A stretch of 30,040 nt of DNA from NCBI GenBank assembly GCA_964449135.1, contig CAYUXZ010000036.1:1-30040 (forward strand), written 5' to 3'. Source of the DNA: SZAS-103 sp964449135. Lineage in GTDB: Bacteria; Pseudomonadota; Gammaproteobacteria; Xanthomonadales; Xanthomonadaceae. Under the pieces are notes generated by a model. That model was not told the DNA's origin. It worked only from the letters and a program-made list of their open reading frames with translations, and did not search any database. Below are positions 7,063-16,784 of the stretch, piece by piece. Positions within the stretch are counted from its first letter, which is position 1, and every line of letters starts with the position of its first letter. The position numbers and the translations under genes were made by a program.

Positions 7063-7644
7063 GTGGAAAAACTTTCACGCTCCGACCTTTTGACGCTGGA
7101 GGCCTACGCCGCGCAACGGACGCAACTGCGCCAGACCGCACTCGCGCACAAGCGAGCGCGCACGCTGCACCTGGGCGAGCACGTCACCCTGCTGTTCGAG
7201 GACCGCATCACCGTGCAGGCGCAGGTGCAGGAGATGCTGCGGATCGAGCGCATCTTCGAATCCGCGGGCATCCAGGACGAACTCGACGCCTACAATCCGC
7301 TGATCCCCGACGGCACGAATCTCAAGGCGACGATGCTGATCGAATACGCCGATCCGGCGCAGCGCGCCGCCGAACTGGCGCGATTGCGCGGCATCGAGCG
7401 CGCGTTCTATTCTGAGGTCGAAGGCCATGGTCGCGCGACGTTGCACGCCGACGAGGACCTCGACCGCAGCGACGCCGACAAGACTTCGGCCGTGCACTTC
7501 CTGCGCTTCGAATTCGCTGCACCGGCGATCGCAGCGCTGCGGGCAGGCGCGACGCTGTATTTCGGCATCGACGACGCCCGCCTGCCCGCGCGCGTCGAGG
7601 CCGCCGATCCGCTGCGCGCCGCGCTGCTGGCCGATTTCGACTGA
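7063..7644 (+). CDS. DUF3501-like protein, last gene of the rubrerythrin operon
   Basis: The 193-residue soluble protein is of unknown function. I recognise it as DUF3501-like from its start (LSRSDLLTLEAYAAQR), the RIQ-like EMLRIERIF stretch, and its place beside rubrerythrin and the GlpC-like protein, an arrangement I know from other proteobacteria. It has no cysteine, so it cannot carry an Fe-S cluster by itself. It contains several conserved-looking acidic and aromatic segments (about 60-90 and 150-190). The GTG start at 7063 is supported by GGAG 8 bases upstream. A 149-bp gap with three hairpins separates it from the Fe-S gene. It could be an accessory or assembly factor, but nothing in the sequence shows a reaction. 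Confidence 0.8.
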   Translation: MEKLSRSDLLTLEAYAAQRTQLRQTALAHKRARTLHLGEHVTLLFEDRITVQAQVQEMLRIERIFESAGIQDELDAYNPLIPDGTNLKATMLIEYADPAQRAAELARLRGIERAFYSEVEGHGRATLHADEDLDRSDADKTSAVHFLRFEFAAPAIAALRAGATLYFGIDDARLPARVEAADPLRAALLADFD

Positions 7645-7681
7645 ATGGAACGCGGATCGCGGCGCATTCCCCATGCAAAGC

Positions 7682-7710
7682 GGGCCGCTTCTGAAGGACA
7701 ATAGCGGCCC
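7682..7710. terminator. Hairpin after the rubrerythrin operon
   Basis: GGGCCGCT (7682-7689) and AGCGGCCC (7703-7710) pair perfectly over 8 bases around a 13-base loop. The hairpin lies 38 bases after the DUF3501-like stop and 21 bases before the next start. No T-run follows, so it may be a weak terminator or a 3'-end stabiliser. Confidence 0.4.
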
Positions 7711-7730
7711 TGCTTCGTAGCGACGTTCCC

Positions 7731-8330
7731 ATGCAGCGCTGGCTCTGGATCCTGATGTGCCTCGTTTTGGTCGGATGGTGGTTCGCGCCGCCGATCCACA
7801 GCGCGCATGCGCACGCGCCGGGCGTGCTTGCGCCCGACACGCCCGAACAGCACGACATAGACCACGGCACGCCGTTTCCCGACGGCGATTTCACGATCAC
7901 CCCGCTCGCGGATTTTTCGCTGACCGCCCGCGTGCTCTCGCGCGCCGACTACCGCTTCGACCACGCGGCCGCGCTCTCGCCCACCGACCTCGCGTTCGGC
8001 TGGGGTCCGATGTCCGACAGCGGCGTGCTGGCCCGGCTCGACATCAGCCAGTCCAATCGCTGGTACTACTACCACTGGAGCACGGATGCGCCGCCGATCC
8101 CGAAGGACGAGATCGTGCGCTCCAGCGCGAACATGCACATGATTCCCGCCAACGACGATGTGCGCCGCGCGCTGCGCAGGGTGCGCGAGGGCGACCTCGT
8201 GCACCTAGAAGGCCAGCTCATCGAGGCGCACGGAAAGGACGGCAGCGTCTGGCGCAGCTCGATGACGCGCGACGACACCGGCGACGGCGCCTGCGAAGTC
8301 GTCTATGTGCGCAAGCTGGTGGTGATGTGA
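7731..8330 (+). CDS. Secreted or membrane-anchored protein of unknown function (199 aa)
   Basis: The N-terminus is one hydrophobic segment (about 3-20, WLWILMCLVLVGWWF) and may be a signal peptide or a membrane anchor. The rest is a soluble domain outside the cytoplasm. The domain is rich in aromatic residues (YRFDHAAALSPTDLAFGWGPM, SNRWYYYHWS), has a histidine-containing stretch (SSANMHMIPAND), and includes VREGDLVHLEGQLIEA, which looks like an OB-type beta strand pair. I do not recognise a catalytic motif. The gene ends where the glycosyltransferase begins (a GTG at 8327 overlaps its stop), so the two are probably co-transcribed. Confidence 0.8.
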   Translation: MQRWLWILMCLVLVGWWFAPPIHSAHAHAPGVLAPDTPEQHDIDHGTPFPDGDFTITPLADFSLTARVLSRADYRFDHAAALSPTDLAFGWGPMSDSGVLARLDISQSNRWYYYHWSTDAPPIPKDEIVRSSANMHMIPANDDVRRALRRVREGDLVHLEGQLIEAHGKDGSVWRSSMTRDDTGDGACEVVYVRKLVVM

Positions 8331-8347
8331 GCGGCGCAGAGTCATCC

Positions 8348-9880
8348 ATGGCGAAGACTGCCATCGCGAAGCTCGGCGCCGCGATTCCGCCGCTGCTGCT
8401 GAGCTTCCTGCTCGCACTCGCGTTCGTGCTGCCGTTCCAGGGCAGCCGCCACCTCTGGGGCACCGACGAGGGCCGTTACAGCGCGGTCGCGATCGAGATG
8501 CTCGACTCGGGCGACTGGCTGGTGCCGCACCGGCATCCGGATTTTCCGCACTATGCCAAGCCGCCGCTGACCTACTGGGCGCTGGCCGCGTCGATGACCG
8601 CGTTCGGACGCAACGAATGGGCGCTGCGGTTGCCGGGCGCGCTCGCGTTCGCGCTCACGATCGCCTGCGCGTTCGCGATGGGCCGGCGGCTGATGCCCGA
8701 GCGCGCGGCATGGCCGCCGCTGGTCTGCGCAAGCACGGCGATGCTGTTCCTCGCCGCGAACGCGATCAGCACCGACATCCTGCTGTGCGCGTTCGAGACG
8801 CTGGGCATGACCGGATTCGTGCTCGCCTGGCGTGGCGAGGACGAACGCATCGCGCGTCGCGGCGCGTGGCTGCTCGGCATCGGATTCGGACTGGCTTTCC
8901 TCACCAAGGGGCCGCCTGGGCTGATCCCGCTGCTGCCCTCGATCGGGTACTGGTGGCGGCATCGCGGCGAATTCCGCGCTTCGCCGTTCCGCTGGGTCGC
9001 GGGCGCGTCGTGGGTGCTGATCGCGCTGCCGTGGTTCGTCGCGGTGATCGCGCGCGACCACACGGTGCTGAATTACTTCCTCGGCTACGAAACCTACGGC
9101 CGCATCTTCACCAACGCCGCCGACCGTCACCCGCAGTGGTACGGCTGGTTCGTCGCCTACGGTCCGGTCGCGCTGCTCGGTGCGCTGCCGTGGACGCTGG
9201 TGATGGCGTGGGACGCGCTGCGCCGGCGTGGCGATGCCCCTGCGCACGCAAACGATCCGTCCGATCGCAGCGCACGCGAATTCCTGCTGCTGTGGCTGTT
9301 CGTGCCGCTGGTGGTGTTCTGCCTCGCGCGTTCGCGATTGACGCTGTACGTGTTGCCGCTGCTGGTTCCGTTCGGACTGTACGCCGCACAGCGGCTGCGC
9401 GATCTGCGTCTGGGCCGCGCGGGCGGCGTCCTTCTCGCGATCTGGTTGGCTGCGTTGATCGCGGTCAAGGCATGGTTGCCGCATCTGCACGTGCAGGCCT
9501 TCGTCGGCAAGGATTCAAGGCGCTTGTCCGACGCGATCGCCGCGCAAGTGCGCGAACCGATCCGCGAGGTGCTGTTCGTGGACGAGACCGCGCTCTACGG
9601 CGTGCGCGTGTATCTGGACAAGCCCGTGCTGCGCATCGAGTACGGCGACACCGCCGCGCCGAACGTGGACCTGTCGCTGGCGCAGGCGCTCGCGCAGCAT
9701 CGCGCCGGGCGTCTGTGGATAGTGCACATGCATACCGCGGAAAATTTCCAGCGCGAAGTCGCGCGCACCGGCGCGAGCGCACGCCAGGTCATGGCCTACG
9801 AGCACTTCCGCGGTTTCGTGATAGATCAGGCGCCAAGCCCAATCGGGCAACTCACGCCGGTTCCGCCCAAACCGCAATAG
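8348..9880 (+). CDS. ArnT/PMT-like glycosyltransferase (GT-C fold, family 39/83 type)
   Basis: This is an integral membrane glycosyltransferase that would use a polyprenyl-phosphate sugar donor on the periplasmic side. The 510-residue product has about a dozen hydrophobic segments. It also has the signature first-loop acidic pair D40-E41 in GTDEGRYSAVA, followed by HYAKPPLTYW, as in ArnT-like enzymes. No arn genes for aminoarabinose are nearby, so the sugar and the acceptor are unknown. A GTG at 8327 that overlaps the previous stop is an alternative start; 8348 ATG is chosen as it places the first membrane segment normally. Its last 55 bp overlap the end of msrA on the other strand, giving a proline-rich tail. 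Confidence 0.88.
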   Translation: MAKTAIAKLGAAIPPLLLSFLLALAFVLPFQGSRHLWGTDEGRYSAVAIEMLDSGDWLVPHRHPDFPHYAKPPLTYWALAASMTAFGRNEWALRLPGALAFALTIACAFAMGRRLMPERAAWPPLVCASTAMLFLAANAISTDILLCAFETLGMTGFVLAWRGEDERIARRGAWLLGIGFGLAFLTKGPPGLIPLLPSIGYWWRHRGEFRASPFRWVAGASWVLIALPWFVAVIARDHTVLNYFLGYETYGRIFTNAADRHPQWYGWFVAYGPVALLGALPWTLVMAWDALRRRGDAPAHANDPSDRSAREFLLLWLFVPLVVFCLARSRLTLYVLPLLVPFGLYAAQRLRDLRLGRAGGVLLAIWLAALIAVKAWLPHLHVQAFVGKDSRRLSDAIAAQVREPIREVLFVDETALYGVRVYLDKPVLRIEYGDTAAPNVDLSLAQALAQHRAGRLWIVHMHTAENFQREVARTGASARQVMAYEHFRGFVIDQAPSPIGQLTPVPPKPQ

Positions 9881-10515
9881 CCGCCGGGGTTTTTCGACAG
9901 ATATTGCTGGTGGTCGTCCTCGGCGTAGTAGAACGCCGGCGCCGGATGCTCGATCTGCGTGGTGATCGCGCCCATGCCCGCAGCATTCAAGCGCTGCTGA
10001 TAGGCGTCGCGGCTGGCGAGCGCGGCGCGGTACTGCTCCTCTGTTTCGCAGTAGATGACCGAACGGTACTGCGTGCCCGCGTCGTTGCCCTGGCGCATGC
10101 CCTGGGTCGGATCGTGTTTCTCCCAGAACGCCTTCAGCAATTCCTCGAACGAAATCTTCCGCGGGTCATAGACGACGAGCACGGTTTCCGCATGTCCGGT
10201 CTGCCCCGAGCACACTTCGCGATAGGTCGGATTCGGCGTGCCGCCGCCGGAATAGCCGACCGCGGTGGTGAACACGCCCGGCAGCGACCAGAACGCACGT
10301 TCGGCGCCCCAGAAGCAGCCCATGCCGAACTGCACCTGCTGCAGGCCCGCGAACGCGCCTTCTCCAATCACGCCTTGAATCGGGCGTCCGTGCACGTGGT
10401 GGCGATTGGTGACGTGCATCGGCGTATCGCGACCGGGCAGCAGGTCTTCGGCGCGCGGCATGCGCTGCTTGTGCGCACCGATGCCGAGCAGCGTGGCGAG
10501 CAGGTCGTTGGCCAT
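9826..10515 (-). CDS. msrA: Peptide-methionine (S)-S-oxide reductase MsrA
   Basis: MsrA repairs oxidised methionine in proteins by reducing the S-sulfoxide, using thioredoxin for recycling. The 229-residue product is of the long Escherichia coli type. It has the N-terminal extension with LLPGRDTPM, the catalytic GMGCFWG near residue 64, PTYREVCSGQTGHAE, DPTQGMRQGND and YYAEDDHQQYL. The resolving-cysteine region is GYCGLGGTGVSCP near the end. GGAG lies 10 bases before the ATG. It converges with and overlaps the glycosyltransferase by 55 bp. It fits the oxidative-stress theme of the region, but no OxyR-like site was found before it. Confidence 0.97.
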   Translation of the reverse strand: MANDLLATLLGIGAHKQRMPRAEDLLPGRDTPMHVTNRHHVHGRPIQGVIGEGAFAGLQQVQFGMGCFWGAERAFWSLPGVFTTAVGYSGGGTPNPTYREVCSGQTGHAETVLVVYDPRKISFEELLKAFWEKHDPTQGMRQGNDAGTQYRSVIYCETEEQYRAALASRDAYQQRLNAAGMGAITTQIEHPAPAFYYAEDDHQQYLSKNPGGYCGLGGTGVSCPIGLGA

Positions 10516-10597
10516 TTGGATTCTCCGCGTGGATCGATGATCGAGATGCGGGCGCGAGCCATCGATTCAAACACGCCGATGCGCCGCGTCGTGGACG

Positions 10598-11521
10598 TCA
10601 TTCCACCTGATCGACCGCTAAGTCCTCGTGACGAACGGACTCGGACTTGCCGCGCAGGCTGCCGACGAAGATGCCGCACAGCGAAAGCACGAGCCCGGCC
10701 CATTCCAGCGCCGCGGTCGGGCGGTGGAACAGCGCGACGTCGGCGAGGAACGCGAGGATCGGTTGCAGCAGCAGCAGCAGACCGACCAGCGAAGTGGGCA
10801 GCTGCGGCATCGCGCGCGAGATGAACACCCAGCCCAGGCACTGGCCGACCAGGCCCAGCCCGATCAGCGCGAGCCACGATTGCTTGTCCGGGACCGCGAA
10901 CGAGTCGCCCGACGCGACGGCCATCGCCGCGAGCACGACCGCGCACAGCAGCGAGGAGATCGCGAGCAGTTGCGAGGACGCCAGCGTCGAGCGCTCGCGC
11001 TGCGCGTGGCGGAAACTGAGCATGTAGATCGTGTAGCAGATCGCGGTGAACGCGCCCAGCGCGACGCCGATCCGGTAATCGCCGCCCGCGTGCGTCCAGT
11101 CGCGCCCGATCAGCATCCACAGGCCGACGAACGCGCTGAGCAGGCCGATGCCGAAACGCCAGTTCAGCCGCTCGCGATGCAGCGCCACGCCGGCGACCGC
11201 CATCAGGAACACCTGCAGGTTGCCGAGCAACGTGGCGACGCCGGGGCCGACGATCAGGATGCTGCGATGCCAGGCGAACAGGTCGGTCGCGAACGCGATC
11301 GCGGGCACCACCATCCACCAGACGTCACGCATGCGTATCGCGCGCCATTGTCCGGACGCCACGAGCGCGGCCGCGAGCATCGCGCCGCCGAGCAACATCC
11401 GCCAGAACGCCGAGATCGTCGGCGGCACGTGCGCGAACTTCACCAGCACGCTGGTCTGGCTGATGAACGCCGCGCCGACGATCATGGACAGCAGCGGGCC
11501 GCGCGAGATGCGCGTGGTCAT
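10598..11521 (-). CDS. EamA/DMT-superfamily metabolite exporter
   Basis: The 307-residue membrane protein has ten predicted helices in two repeated EamA halves (about 8-140 and 160-290). This is the usual architecture of RhaT/YdcZ-like drug/metabolite transporters. The first half holds PPTISAFWRMLLGG and the second half SRAMPQLPTSLVGLLLLLQPI, a typical EamA ending with proline in the last helices. The substrate cannot be told from sequence. The start has only a weak ribosome site. msrA begins 82 bp downstream on the same strand, so a shared transcript is possible. Confidence 0.92.
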   Translation of the reverse strand: MTTRISRGPLLSMIVGAAFISQTSVLVKFAHVPPTISAFWRMLLGGAMLAAALVASGQWRAIRMRDVWWMVVPAIAFATDLFAWHRSILIVGPGVATLLGNLQVFLMAVAGVALHRERLNWRFGIGLLSAFVGLWMLIGRDWTHAGGDYRIGVALGAFTAICYTIYMLSFRHAQRERSTLASSQLLAISSLLCAVVLAAMAVASGDSFAVPDKQSWLALIGLGLVGQCLGWVFISRAMPQLPTSLVGLLLLLQPILAFLADVALFHRPTAALEWAGLVLSLCGIFVGSLRGKSESVRHEDLAVDQVE

Positions 11522-11649
11522 GCGGCGATTGCGCAGGACGCTGCGCGGCTAGGCTCGGGGAACACGGGGGATCTCATCGTTGTCGCTGCGCGAATCCGCA
11601 ACGCGAGCTTACGCGATTGCGATTGCGGTTGCCGATCGGTCGCTTCGAT

Positions 11650-11919
11650 TCAGACCGGAACCGCGGTCCAGCCGCCGTCCGCATCCGGCACGTCCTCGAT
11701 CGCCGTCGCACGTTCGCGCGCGAGCTGCGCAAGCACCTCGCGCGCCTGCGCTTCGCAGATTTCCGGCACGCACAGCGCCAGCAGGCCGGCAACCGGCAAC
11801 TCGCCGATGCCGCCGGTCAGGTATTCGCCGCGCAGATACACCGGCAGGCCGGCGTGTTCGAGCACGCCCTTGACCAGGTGCGCGTCGATCAGGTTCTCCG
11901 GTTCATAGACGACCCGCAT
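11650..11919 (-). CDS. DUF2007-like small protein, putative signal-transducing/PII-like fold
   Basis: The 89-residue protein opens with MRVVYEPENLIDAHLVKGVLEHAGLP-type sequence, the hallmark of DUF2007: a strand, a helix that covers a second protein's surface, then YLRGEY. It continues with GGIGELPVAGLLALCVPE, the usual conserved core, and a helical end with an acidic tail. The function is unknown. The ATG at 11919 is preferred to longer readings because GGGAG lies 6-10 bases upstream and the family begins exactly there. It diverges from glnS across 127 bp. Confidence 0.88.
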   Translation of the reverse strand: MRVVYEPENLIDAHLVKGVLEHAGLPVYLRGEYLTGGIGELPVAGLLALCVPEICEAQAREVLAQLARERATAIEDVPDADGGWTAVPV

Positions 11920-12046
11920 GTGCCGCTCCCGCCGCGCACCGCGACCTGTGCGCAGCCAGCATACTCCCGGCGATCGCCCGGCTTGAAGCGCGCGGCTGCG
12001 CGCGCGACCGGCTAAACTGGGAGTTCTTTCACCCGCAGCGCAAGCC

Positions 12047-13792
<1,746 letters not shown>

Positions 13793-13793
13793 A

Positions 13794-14360
13794 ATGATGC
13801 TGTACGCGCAGGTCCACCTCACCCTGCCCGCGTGGATCCACGAAGCGGTCGATCCGCAGACGGTCTATGTCGATGATGAATCGAAGGTCGCGCTCGCGAT
13901 CGAACTCTCGCGGCTGAACATCGCGCACGAGAGCGGCGGCCCGTTCGGCGCGGCGGTGTTCGACGAAGCGAGCGGCCGCCTGACTGGCGTCGGCGTCAAT
14001 CGCGTGCTGCAGCAGAACTGCTCGGCCGCGCACGCCGAGATGATGGCGTACATGACCGCGCAGACGCGCACGCAGATGCCGCGGCTCAACGAAGACGGCA
14101 CGCGCATCGTGCTCGCGACTTCCTCGCAGCCGTGCTGCATGTGCTACGGCGCGACGTTCTGGGCCGGCATTGACACGCTGCTGATCGGCGCGCGCGCCGA
14201 GGATGTGATGTCGCTGACCGATTTCGACGAAGGCCCGCTGCCATCGGACTGGATCGGCGAGCTCGAACGGCGCGGCATCGCCGTGCGCCGCGACATCCTG
14301 CGCGATCGCGCCTGCGAGGTCCTGCAGACCTATGGCCGCGGCGAACACCGCCACTACTGA
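13794..14360 (+). CDS. Nucleoside/guanine deaminase-like CDA-fold protein
   Basis: The cytidine/deoxycytidylate deaminase fold is recognisable: GGPFGAAVFDEAS at about 43, the catalytic HAEMMAY with its Zn-binding histidine and proton-shuttle glutamate, and the second Zn site in SQPCCMCYGA (PCxxC). This puts it in the CMP/dCMP and tRNA-adenosine deaminase superfamily, closest in length and layout to guanine or nucleoside deaminases. The exact substrate (guanine, adenosine, cytosine or other) cannot be decided. The 188-residue protein starts 1 bp after glnS and overlaps rlmM by 29 bp, so translation is probably coupled. Confidence 0.9.
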   Translation: MMLYAQVHLTLPAWIHEAVDPQTVYVDDESKVALAIELSRLNIAHESGGPFGAAVFDEASGRLTGVGVNRVLQQNCSAAHAEMMAYMTAQTRTQMPRLNEDGTRIVLATSSQPCCMCYGATFWAGIDTLLIGARAEDVMSLTDFDEGPLPSDWIGELERRGIAVRRDILRDRACEVLQTYGRGEHRHY

Positions 14361-15402
14361 CGGCCTGCTGTGCTGGTGCCGCGCGGGCTTCGAGCCCGAA
14401 CTCGCGGCCGAGCTGACCGAGCGCGCCGCGCAGGCCGGCTTCGCAGGCTACGCGCGCGCCGAACGCGGCAACGGCCATGTGGAATTCCTCGGCGTCGATG
14501 GCGCCGCGTTGTCCGCGGCGTTGCCGTTCGCACAGCTGATCTTTGCGCGACAGAAACTGCGACTGCTCGCTGAGCTCTGTGACCTCGATCCCAAGGATCG
14601 CATCGCGCCCATGCTCGATGCGCTGGGCGGTCGCGGCCGCTATGGCGATGTCTGGGTCGAGCATCCGGATTCCGATGCGGGCAAGCCGCTCGCCGGACTT
14701 TCGCGCGCGTTCGCGAATGCGCTACGGCCTGCGCTGCGCAAGCGCGGCCTGCTCACCGAAGCCGTCGATGCGCGGCTGCCGCGATTGCACGTGTGCTTTC
14801 TCGACGGAAACCACGCGCTGCTCGCGACCGCCGATCCGCGCGACAGCGCGCCGTGGCCGCTGGGCGTGCCGCGCCTGCGCATGCTCGCCGATGCACCCAG
14901 CCGTTCCGCGCTCAAGCTCGAAGAAGCGCTGCTCGTGTTGCTCAATGCCGACGAGCGCGAGAAGTCGCTGAAACCCGGAATGAGCGCGGTGGATCTCGGC
15001 GCCGCGCCCGGCGGCTGGAGCTGGGTGCTCGCGCGCCAGTCGTTGCGCGTGACCGCGATCGACAACGGCCCGCTCGCGGAATCCGCGCTCGCGACCGGCC
15101 TGATCGAACACGTGCGCGCCGACGGCTTCCACTGGCGCCCGCCGAAACCGGTGGACTGGCTGGTCTGCGACATGGTCGAGTCGCCGCGCCGCGTCGCCGT
15201 GCGAATGGCGCAGTGGTTCGCGCAGGGCTGGTGCGAGCGCGCGATTTTCAACCTCAAGCTGCCGATGAAGAAGCGCTGGGACGAGACGAAACTCTGCCTC
15301 GATCTGCTGGCCGAGCAATCAGGCCGCGCGCTGGAGCTGCGCGCGAAGCAGCTCTACCACGATCGCGAGGAGATCACGGTGTACGCGATCGGGCGTGCGT
15401 AG
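14332..15402 (+). CDS. rlmM: 23S rRNA 2'-O-ribose C2498 methyltransferase RlmM
   Basis: RlmM methylates the 2'-hydroxyl of C2498 in 23S rRNA. The 356-residue protein has the family's N-terminal THUMP-like domain beginning CWCRAGFEPELAAEL. The Rossmann methyltransferase domain has the SAM motif VDLGAAPGGWSW near residue 221, the second acidic AIDNGPL, and the catalytic residues in VCDMVESP and FNLKLPMKKRW, the K-D-K-E set typical of 2'-O-methyltransferases. The start at 14332 lies inside the deaminase gene. GAGG about 12 bases earlier is the only ribosome site visible. The gene converges with the hydrolase gene across 67 bp. Confidence 0.95.
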   Translation: MAAANTATTDGLLCWCRAGFEPELAAELTERAAQAGFAGYARAERGNGHVEFLGVDGAALSAALPFAQLIFARQKLRLLAELCDLDPKDRIAPMLDALGGRGRYGDVWVEHPDSDAGKPLAGLSRAFANALRPALRKRGLLTEAVDARLPRLHVCFLDGNHALLATADPRDSAPWPLGVPRLRMLADAPSRSALKLEEALLVLLNADEREKSLKPGMSAVDLGAAPGGWSWVLARQSLRVTAIDNGPLAESALATGLIEHVRADGFHWRPPKPVDWLVCDMVESPRRVAVRMAQWFAQGWCERAIFNLKLPMKKRWDETKLCLDLLAEQSGRALELRAKQLYHDREEITVYAIGRA

Positions 15403-15469
15403 TAAGTCGCATTCGGCCAGCAGCTGTCGCCCAACGCCCTCGCGAGATTCCCCCGAACGGTCGTTCGCT

Positions 15470-16450
15470 TCACCCCGGCCGATTCGATGGCGGGCGCGAG
15501 CGCTCTTCGGCGAAAGCGCGAATCGCCTTCCACGCAGCGCGGCTCTCATCGAGCCACGGCAGCGTAAGCGGCCAATCATGTTGCATTCCCTTGCCAATGA
15601 ATACGCGGGCATCAGTACCCTTGCCGGCAGCGGCGTCCCGCACGCGCAGCGCGTCATCGAGCAGCAGTTCGTTGTCTGCCACCAGGAGCAATAGCGACGG
15701 CAGTCCTGAAAGATCGGCGAAGACGGGCGAGGCGTACGGCGAGTGCGCATCTGCGCCGTCGACGTAGTATTTGGCCCAGGTTTCCAGATGCTTGCGGGTG
15801 AACCACAGATCCTTGCCGTGATTGCCGTCGACCGATTGGCCCGAGATCGTCAGATCTGTCCATGGCGAAAACAGGATCGCACCGTTCGGCATGGCGAGGC
15901 CGAGATCCCTGAGGCGGACAAGGAGACTGAGGCTCAAGCCGCCTCCCGCGGAGTCGCCGATGACGAAGAGCGGCACGTCCGGCCGGAGGGCCCTCACGAA
16001 CTTCCATGCCGCGAGCGCGTCGTCGAGAGCTGCGGGGAACGGATGCTCCGGCGCCAAGCGATACGCGGGAACGAAGACCTCCGCATCGCAGCGGTAACTC
16101 ACCCGCATGGTTCGATTCCGATACGAGGCCAGCGAACCCATCAGGAACCCGCCGCCGTGAAGGTAGAGAATGACCCGCGTTGGCGATTGGACCGCACAGA
16201 CCGATTCCAGGGCGAGTCCGTCGATGCTGTGGTCCTGGAACACGAGATTGGGGAATTTGCGCTGCAGTGCTTCGCGCGAGGCCCGAGCGAACCGTTCGAA
16301 GCGGGCGCGCGACCTCAGCGGCGGTGTGGTGGCCCCGAACAGCGTGCTGGTCACGAATCCGTAGGCACGCAGCGAAACCCAGCGCTTCAGGGAACCGAGC
16401 AGTCCGGCTGTGGCTGGTGCGCCCGCTTGGGTTGGCGACTCGGCCTGCAT
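15470..16450 (-). CDS. Hormone-sensitive-lipase-family alpha/beta hydrolase
   Basis: The 326-residue protein is an HSL/carboxylesterase-like serine hydrolase. The oxyanion-hole motif is YLHGGGFLMG (about 104-113) and the nucleophile elbow GDSAGGGL. The acid is in the VADNELLLDDA region and the histidine in GKGMQHDWPL, so the triad is complete. The N-terminus has no clear signal peptide; residues 15-45 look like a lid or surface helix. The start at MQAESP (16450) is preferred because GGG and AAAG precede it, and the longer open frame upstream lacks family sequence. The substrate is unknown and may be short acyl esters or a polyester oligomer. Confidence 0.9.
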   Translation of the reverse strand: MQAESPTQAGAPATAGLLGSLKRWVSLRAYGFVTSTLFGATTPPLRSRARFERFARASREALQRKFPNLVFQDHSIDGLALESVCAVQSPTRVILYLHGGGFLMGSLASYRNRTMRVSYRCDAEVFVPAYRLAPEHPFPAALDDALAAWKFVRALRPDVPLFVIGDSAGGGLSLSLLVRLRDLGLAMPNGAILFSPWTDLTISGQSVDGNHGKDLWFTRKHLETWAKYYVDGADAHSPYASPVFADLSGLPSLLLLVADNELLLDDALRVRDAAAGKGTDARVFIGKGMQHDWPLTLPWLDESRAAWKAIRAFAEERSRPPSNRPG

Positions 16451-16784
16451 CTTGGCCCTTTGGTCTCGTGTTGACCGATGGAGGATGCCCCGAGGAGGTA
16501 GTCCCAGGCAACGCCGCACAGCGTTATATCGTTTTCTCCCTTGCTGCAACTCGCAGCGCGAGATCCGCCTGCAGAAGCCGCCCGGCCAGCGCAAGGCCCA
16601 AGCCAGGTTCCTTGCCGCAGGAATTGGCAGTCGTCCTCTCGGGCCTTCCGCGCCGACTGTTTTCCGTGAATGCGGACGTCCATTGCGGGCCGCAAGCACG
16701 CGTTCAGATCGGCCTCGTCGAAAATCACCTTGACGCCGCAGACAGGGCGCCAACCGGGCACCGGTTCCACGGGGGCATAGGGCG
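16451..16784. other. Intergenic region, 334 bp, no assignable gene
   Basis: This gap separates the hydrolase from the two-receiver gene, both on the minus strand. Several frames stay open across it, but the sense is mixed. One minus-strand frame ends in GLGLALAGRLLQADLALR-type sequence before a stop at about 16534, which could be a worn fragment of a kinase or transport domain. Another open minus-strand frame (about 16770-16500) has FDEADLNACLRPAMDVRIHG. Neither has a good start site. GAGGAGG occurs on the plus strand at about 16491 with no gene behind it. The gap presumably carries the hydrolase promoter. Confidence 0.4.

Noticed and set aside
8617..10824. 735-residue plus-strand frame across the glycosyltransferase and msrA
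   Set aside because: It is Arg/Ala-rich with no domain, in another frame of the true genes on both strands.
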